Assembly: GCF_030651625.1 (NCBI RefSeq)
Contig: NZ_JAUSCF010000039.1
Location: 285,162-349,161 of the forward strand
DNA: 64,000 bases
Direction: 5' to 3'
Source: Hydrogenophaga sp.
Lineage (GTDB): Bacteria; Pseudomonadota; Gammaproteobacteria; Burkholderiales; Burkholderiaceae_C
Below the pieces are notes generated by a model that was not told the DNA's origin, did not search any database, and worked only from the letters and a program-made list of their open reading frames with translations. A program made the position numbers and the translations under genes. Positions within the stretch are counted from its first letter, which is position 1. Each line of letters opens with the position of its first letter. Below, one piece after another: positions 60,762 through 64,000 of the stretch.

Positions 60762-60938
60762 AAAAAGAAACCCCGACGGGTCAGACCCGTCGGGGTTGAC
60801 GGCGGGCCAAAATGCTCTTGCCGTCGGGTTTGGCGGAGAGAGATGGATGTCTCTCCAGCCTGGGAGCAACAGATTGCTCCCGTTGGGGCCGGCTGTCGAT
60901 TGCTCGAATCACCAGCATTGCCTGTCATGACAACAGGC
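60762..60938 (-). ncRNA. Candidate structured small RNA or attenuator (about 177 nt)
   Basis: Read on the minus strand there is a promoter-like TTGATG-N17-TAACCT (60973-60945). It is followed by hairpins TTGCCTGT/ACAGGCAA (60940-60918), GGGAGCAA-TCTG-TTGCTCCC (60881-60862), GGAGAGA/TCTCTCC (60856-60835) and GACGGC/GCCGTC (60825-60798). The last is a 13-bp terminator stem AACCCCGACGGGT/ACCCGTCGGGGTT (60797-60769) with TTTCTTTTT after it. No convincing reading frame covers it. It matches neither 6S nor SRP RNA that I can recognise. Confidence 0.55.
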
Positions 60939-61398
60939 AAGTGCAGGTTACCCCGTATCCAGACCCGCATCAAGCCTCCGGGACCCGCCATCCGATGGGG
61001 ATTTTCAATCACAGGGAGCGCCCCCATCATCGTCATCACTCTGGATGAACATGACATGAAAGGTTGCTTTTGGGCGACAAACGGCGAACGTCTGTACCCC
61101 CACCAGAAACACCCCTGGAAGCCGCGGCCACCCACGCTGGCGCGCTAGCGAACTCTGCAGTGGAACTTTTTTATTCCATTTTATATAGCGTGTAGATATA
61201 TAAATCTGGTTTTTATACTTGACCAAGCACTAAACCGAACTTAACATCCGCTGGCTTTGCCCGAACCAACGGGTTAACCCTTAATCGCCGCCGAACAAGG
61301 CCAAGTCCGAAGCAAGACCTGAAAGGTCTTGCCGCCGATGGCGACCCCACCCAACCACCGGTGCACTCTGGCCGGTTGGTGAAGACTGGAGCGACACC
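60939..61398. other. Intergenic region before the lytic transglycosylase-like gene
   Basis: No gene is supported; the frames here are short and lack family signatures. An AT-rich block at 61166-61225 (TTTTATATAGCG, ATATATAAATC) probably holds the promoter of the plus-strand gene at 61399. Confidence 0.45.
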
Positions 61399-62343
61399 AT
61401 GAAGATGAATGAACCCACACCCCTTCGCAGGTTGACTGCGGTGGGGGCATCCGTGAAAGTGGCTGCTGGCGATGTGGCCCGCGGTTTTTTTGACGTCACG
61501 CACAACGGCCTGGCCCTGATGGGCACCGCCCTCGCGGTGAGCCTGATTGTGCTGAGCGCCCGGGGCGACCTGAGAACCAGCGCCGAACAGCAATTGCTGA
61601 GCTGGCTCATGGAGCGCCAGGCGAGCACGGTGGAGGCCGTGGAAATTGCCACCGACCCCACGGCCATCGACCGCGTCACCGCAGCACATCCGCAGATCCT
61701 GCCGGAACAGCAGGCCAATGTGGCTTTCTGGCTGAGCAAGAAGTACCGGGTGGCGCCCGAGCCGCTCACCGTGCTGGTGGCCGAGGCCTTCGAGATCGGC
61801 GAAAAAGTCAAGATCGACCCCACGCTGATCCTGGCGGTGATGGCCATCGAGTCCCGCTTCAATCCCTTCGCGCAAAGCGCGGTGGGCGCCCAGGGCCTGA
61901 TGCAGGTGATGACCCGCGTGCACACCGAAAAATACGAAGATTTTGGCGGCAAGCTGGCCGCCTTTGATCCTCTGACCAACCTGCGTGTTGGCGTGATGGT
62001 GCTGAAAGACTGCATTCGCAGGGCCGGTTCTGTGGAGGGTGGCTTGCGCTATTACGTTGGCGCCGTGACCACCGATGGCAGCGACTACATCAACAAGGTG
62101 ATGGCCGAACACCAGCGCCTGCAGTACGTGGCCCTGGGCAAGCCGGTGCCACGCTACATTCCGCCGGCACGCCCCATCATCACGGTGGATCCAGCCCCTG
62201 CGGAGCCAGAGGCTGCGCCCACAGAGTCTGCCGCCCTGGCACCCCTGCCGAAGCCTGCTGCGCCCCTGGCGCCCGGCATCGATGCCCACCAGCAATCGAC
62301 CGACGGCCTGCGGTCAGACGACCTGACAGTCGCAAGGTCCTGA
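61399..62343 (+). CDS. Membrane-anchored lytic transglycosylase-like (SLT domain) protein
   Basis: The 314 residues have one membrane helix (about 36-55) and an SLT domain with the catalytic glutamate in VMAIESRFNPFAQSAVGAQGLMQVM and a GGLRYYVGA segment. The C-terminus is proline/alanine-rich. Such enzymes cleave peptidoglycan glycan strands. It stands alone, before glyA. Confidence 0.87.
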   Translation: MKMNEPTPLRRLTAVGASVKVAAGDVARGFFDVTHNGLALMGTALAVSLIVLSARGDLRTSAEQQLLSWLMERQASTVEAVEIATDPTAIDRVTAAHPQILPEQQANVAFWLSKKYRVAPEPLTVLVAEAFEIGEKVKIDPTLILAVMAIESRFNPFAQSAVGAQGLMQVMTRVHTEKYEDFGGKLAAFDPLTNLRVGVMVLKDCIRRAGSVEGGLRYYVGAVTTDGSDYINKVMAEHQRLQYVALGKPVPRYIPPARPIITVDPAPAEPEAAPTESAALAPLPKPAAPLAPGIDAHQQSTDGLRSDDLTVARS

Positions 62344-62615
62344 TCCATCGGTTCGGCACGGTTCTTCGCCCGTGCCAGCTTGGCGACACTCGGCTAAACT
62401 CGCTTGGTACGCGACTGGCGATAGGCACACCACGAACCAGGCTCTGGCCACGTGGCGGTGTTGACGTGGACCCCCTTGCAAGCCATCGCCGGCAAGGGAC
62501 AACCACTGGGAAGCGTGCCGCCTGACTTCGGTCACGCGTTCAGCCGTTCGCCTGGGCAGCCCCTGTCATTGCACCATGCAAGGCACAGGGATTCACGTCA
62601 CCCAAGACTGCCACC

Positions 62616-63860
62616 ATGTACGACCGCAACATCCTCATCGAGCAAACCGACCCTGAACTGTTTGCCGCCATCCAGGCCGAAAACGCGCGCCAGGAACACC
62701 ACATCGAGCTGATCGCCAGCGAGAACTACGCCTCGCCTGCGGTCATGGCCGCACAAGGCACCCAACTCACCAACAAATACGCCGAAGGCTACCCGGGCAA
62801 GCGCTACTACGGTGGCTGCGAATACGTGGACATCGCCGAGCAACTCGCGATCGACCGCGTAAAGCAGATCTTTGGTGCCGATGCAGCCAACGTGCAGCCC
62901 CACTGCGGGGCTTCTGCCAACGAAGCCGTGTTTCTGGCCTTCCTGAAGCCGGGCGACACCATCATGGGCATGAGCCTGGCCGAAGGCGGCCACCTCACCC
63001 ACGGCATGCCGCTGAACATGTCGGGCAAGTGGTTCAACGTGGTGTCATACGGCCTGGATGCCAACGAAGCCATCGACTACGAAGCCATGGAGCGCAAGGC
63101 ACACGAATCCAGGCCCAAACTGATCATCGCTGGCGCGTCGGCCTACAGCCTGCGAATCGACTTCGAGCGCTTTGCCAAGGTGGCCAAAGACGTGGGCGCC
63201 ATCTTCATGGTCGACATGGCGCACTATGCCGGCCTGATCGCGGCAGGCGTGTACCCCAACCCCGTGCCCCATGCCGACGTGGTCACCTCCACCACACACA
63301 AAAGCCTGCGCGGGCCGCGCGGCGGCATCATCCTGATGAAGGCGCAGCACGAAAAAGCCATCAACAGCGCCATCTTCCCCGGCTTGCAGGGCGGACCGTT
63401 GATGCATGTGATCGCGGCCAAGGCGGTCGCATTCAAGGAAGCGCTGGCTCCAGAGTTCAAGACCTACCAGCAACAGGTGCTGACCAATGCGCGCATCGTC
63501 GCAGAAACGCTGACATCCCGCGGCCTGCGCATTGTCAGCGGCCGCACCGAAAGCCACGTGATGCTGGTGGACCTGCGCGCCAAGGGCATCACCGGCAAAG
63601 AGGCTGAAGCGGTGCTGGGCAGCGCCCACATGACCATCAACAAGAACGCCATCCCCAACGACCCGGAAAAGCCCATGGTCACCAGCGGCGTGCGCATCGG
63701 CACCCCGGCCATGACCACCCGTGGCTTCAAGGACGAAGAAGCCCGCTTGACCGCCAACCTGATCGCCGACGTGCTGGACAACCCGCGCGACCCGGCAAAC
63801 ATTGAAGCTGTGCGCGCCAAAGTGAACGCGCTGACCGCCCGCTTCCCGGTGTACAAATAA
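62616..63860 (+). CDS. glyA: GlyA, serine hydroxymethyltransferase
   Basis: The 414 residues begin [19 protein letters not shown] and have the PLP-lysine motif [16 protein letters not shown]. It interconverts serine and glycine with tetrahydrofolate, the main source of one-carbon units. Length is standard. A 272-bp upstream gap has no gene. A tandem GC-rich repeat starts at its stop codon. Confidence 0.98.
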   Translation: MYDRNILIEQTDPELFAAIQAENARQEHHIELIASENYASPAVMAAQGTQLTNKYAEGYPGKRYYGGCEYVDIAEQLAIDRVKQIFGADAANVQPHCGASANEAVFLAFLKPGDTIMGMSLAEGGHLTHGMPLNMSGKWFNVVSYGLDANEAIDYEAMERKAHESRPKLIIAGASAYSLRIDFERFAKVAKDVGAIFMVDMAHYAGLIAAGVYPNPVPHADVVTSTTHKSLRGPRGGIILMKAQHEKAINSAIFPGLQGGPLMHVIAAKAVAFKEALAPEFKTYQQQVLTNARIVAETLTSRGLRIVSGRTESHVMLVDLRAKGITGKEAEAVLGSAHMTINKNAIPNDPEKPMVTSGVRIGTPAMTTRGFKDEEARLTANLIADVLDNPRDPANIEAVRAKVNALTARFPVYK

Positions 63861-64000
63861 TGCCCCCACGCTCCACCGCTTCGCAGGTCGCTGCCCCCTA
63901 CAGGGGTGCGTCTCGCCTTGGGGCGGCCCGGCGGCAAGTTCTATGATGCCCCCACGCTCCACCGCTTCGCAGGTCGCTGCCCCCTACAGGGGTGCGTCTC
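63860..64000. repeat. Tandem 86-bp GC-rich intergenic repeat (second copy cut by window end)
   Basis: The unit starting ATGCCCCCACGCTCCACCGC repeats exactly from 63946. The visible 55 bases of copy 2 are identical to copy 1. Inner dyads (CCCCCTACAGGGG, GGGGCGGCCCGGC) match those of the other dispersed copies in this window. Confidence 0.85.

Noticed and set aside
60762..60938. Identification of the structured RNA as 6S RNA, SRP RNA or a glycine riboswitch
   Set aside because: Length is near that of 6S, but there is no central bubble with pairing ends. SRP and glycine-riboswitch core motifs are absent.
60645..61148. Overlapping reading frames on both strands between the DUF349 and lytic transglycosylase genes
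   Set aside because: They have no family signatures or ribosome binding sites and run through perfect hairpins and a terminator; an RNA fits better.

Overview
The window looks like a chromosome segment of a phototrophic betaproteobacterium, most likely order Burkholderiales, family Comamonadaceae. The evidence is high GC, the gene run lysC-tilS-accA-alkA-cysS, Comamonadaceae-style GC-rich intergenic repeats, and a purple-bacterial photosynthesis gene cluster. The genus cannot be fixed from sequence alone.

Layout: (1) 1-19.5 kb is a photosynthesis gene cluster. On the minus strand bchF-bchN-bchB-bchH-bchL-bchM-lhaA-puhA-puhB-puhC are packed with 1-4 base stop/start overlaps, and puhC runs off the left edge. 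Divergent from it are ppaA and ppsR (regulators), then bchG, a pucC-like transporter gene and bchP. Divergent promoters and TGT-N12-ACA-type PpsR boxes lie between bchF and ppaA, and a perfect box lies before bchG. A HiPIP gene follows. (2) 19.6-26.6 kb holds hpnD-hpnE (squalene synthesis without hpnC), an SH3-domain protein, a glycine-betaine-type binding protein, a glutathione S-transferase broken by one amber codon, a HAD hydrolase and hemH. (3) 26.6-36.3 kb is a minus-strand unit: a sigma-54 activator, then a Liv-type binding protein, a secreted polyhydroxybutyrate (PHB) depolymerase, LivG, LivF, LivH, LivM and an alpha/beta hydrolase. A well-formed -24/-12 promoter and three 17-bp enhancer-like repeats precede the binding protein. 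This reads as a system that cuts extracellular polyester and imports the products, though the substrate is inferred.

(4) 37.9-46.4 kb is an 8.5-kb satellite-like integrated element in a tRNA-Ser(GCU) gene, bounded by an imperfect copy of the tRNA 3' end. It has a P4-type integrase, an AlpA-like regulator, small proteins, a primase-polymerase/helicase fusion next to an iteron-like array, and cargo. The cargo is two paralogous cysteine-rich proteins interleaved with two exported proteins, an M41-like HExxH protein, and a two-gene unit behind a palindromic operator. The cargo is visibly AT-richer and of unknown function; it is the best candidate for an undescribed system. (5) 46.5-64 kb is core housekeeping: lysC, tilS, accA, a DNA glycosylase, cysS, then a co-directional envelope/folding run (TPR protein, L,D-transpeptidase, two cyclophilins, lpxH, mtfA), a DUF349 protein, a lytic transglycosylase-like protein and glyA. 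A strongly structured, terminator-ended RNA candidate sits upstream of the DUF349 gene.
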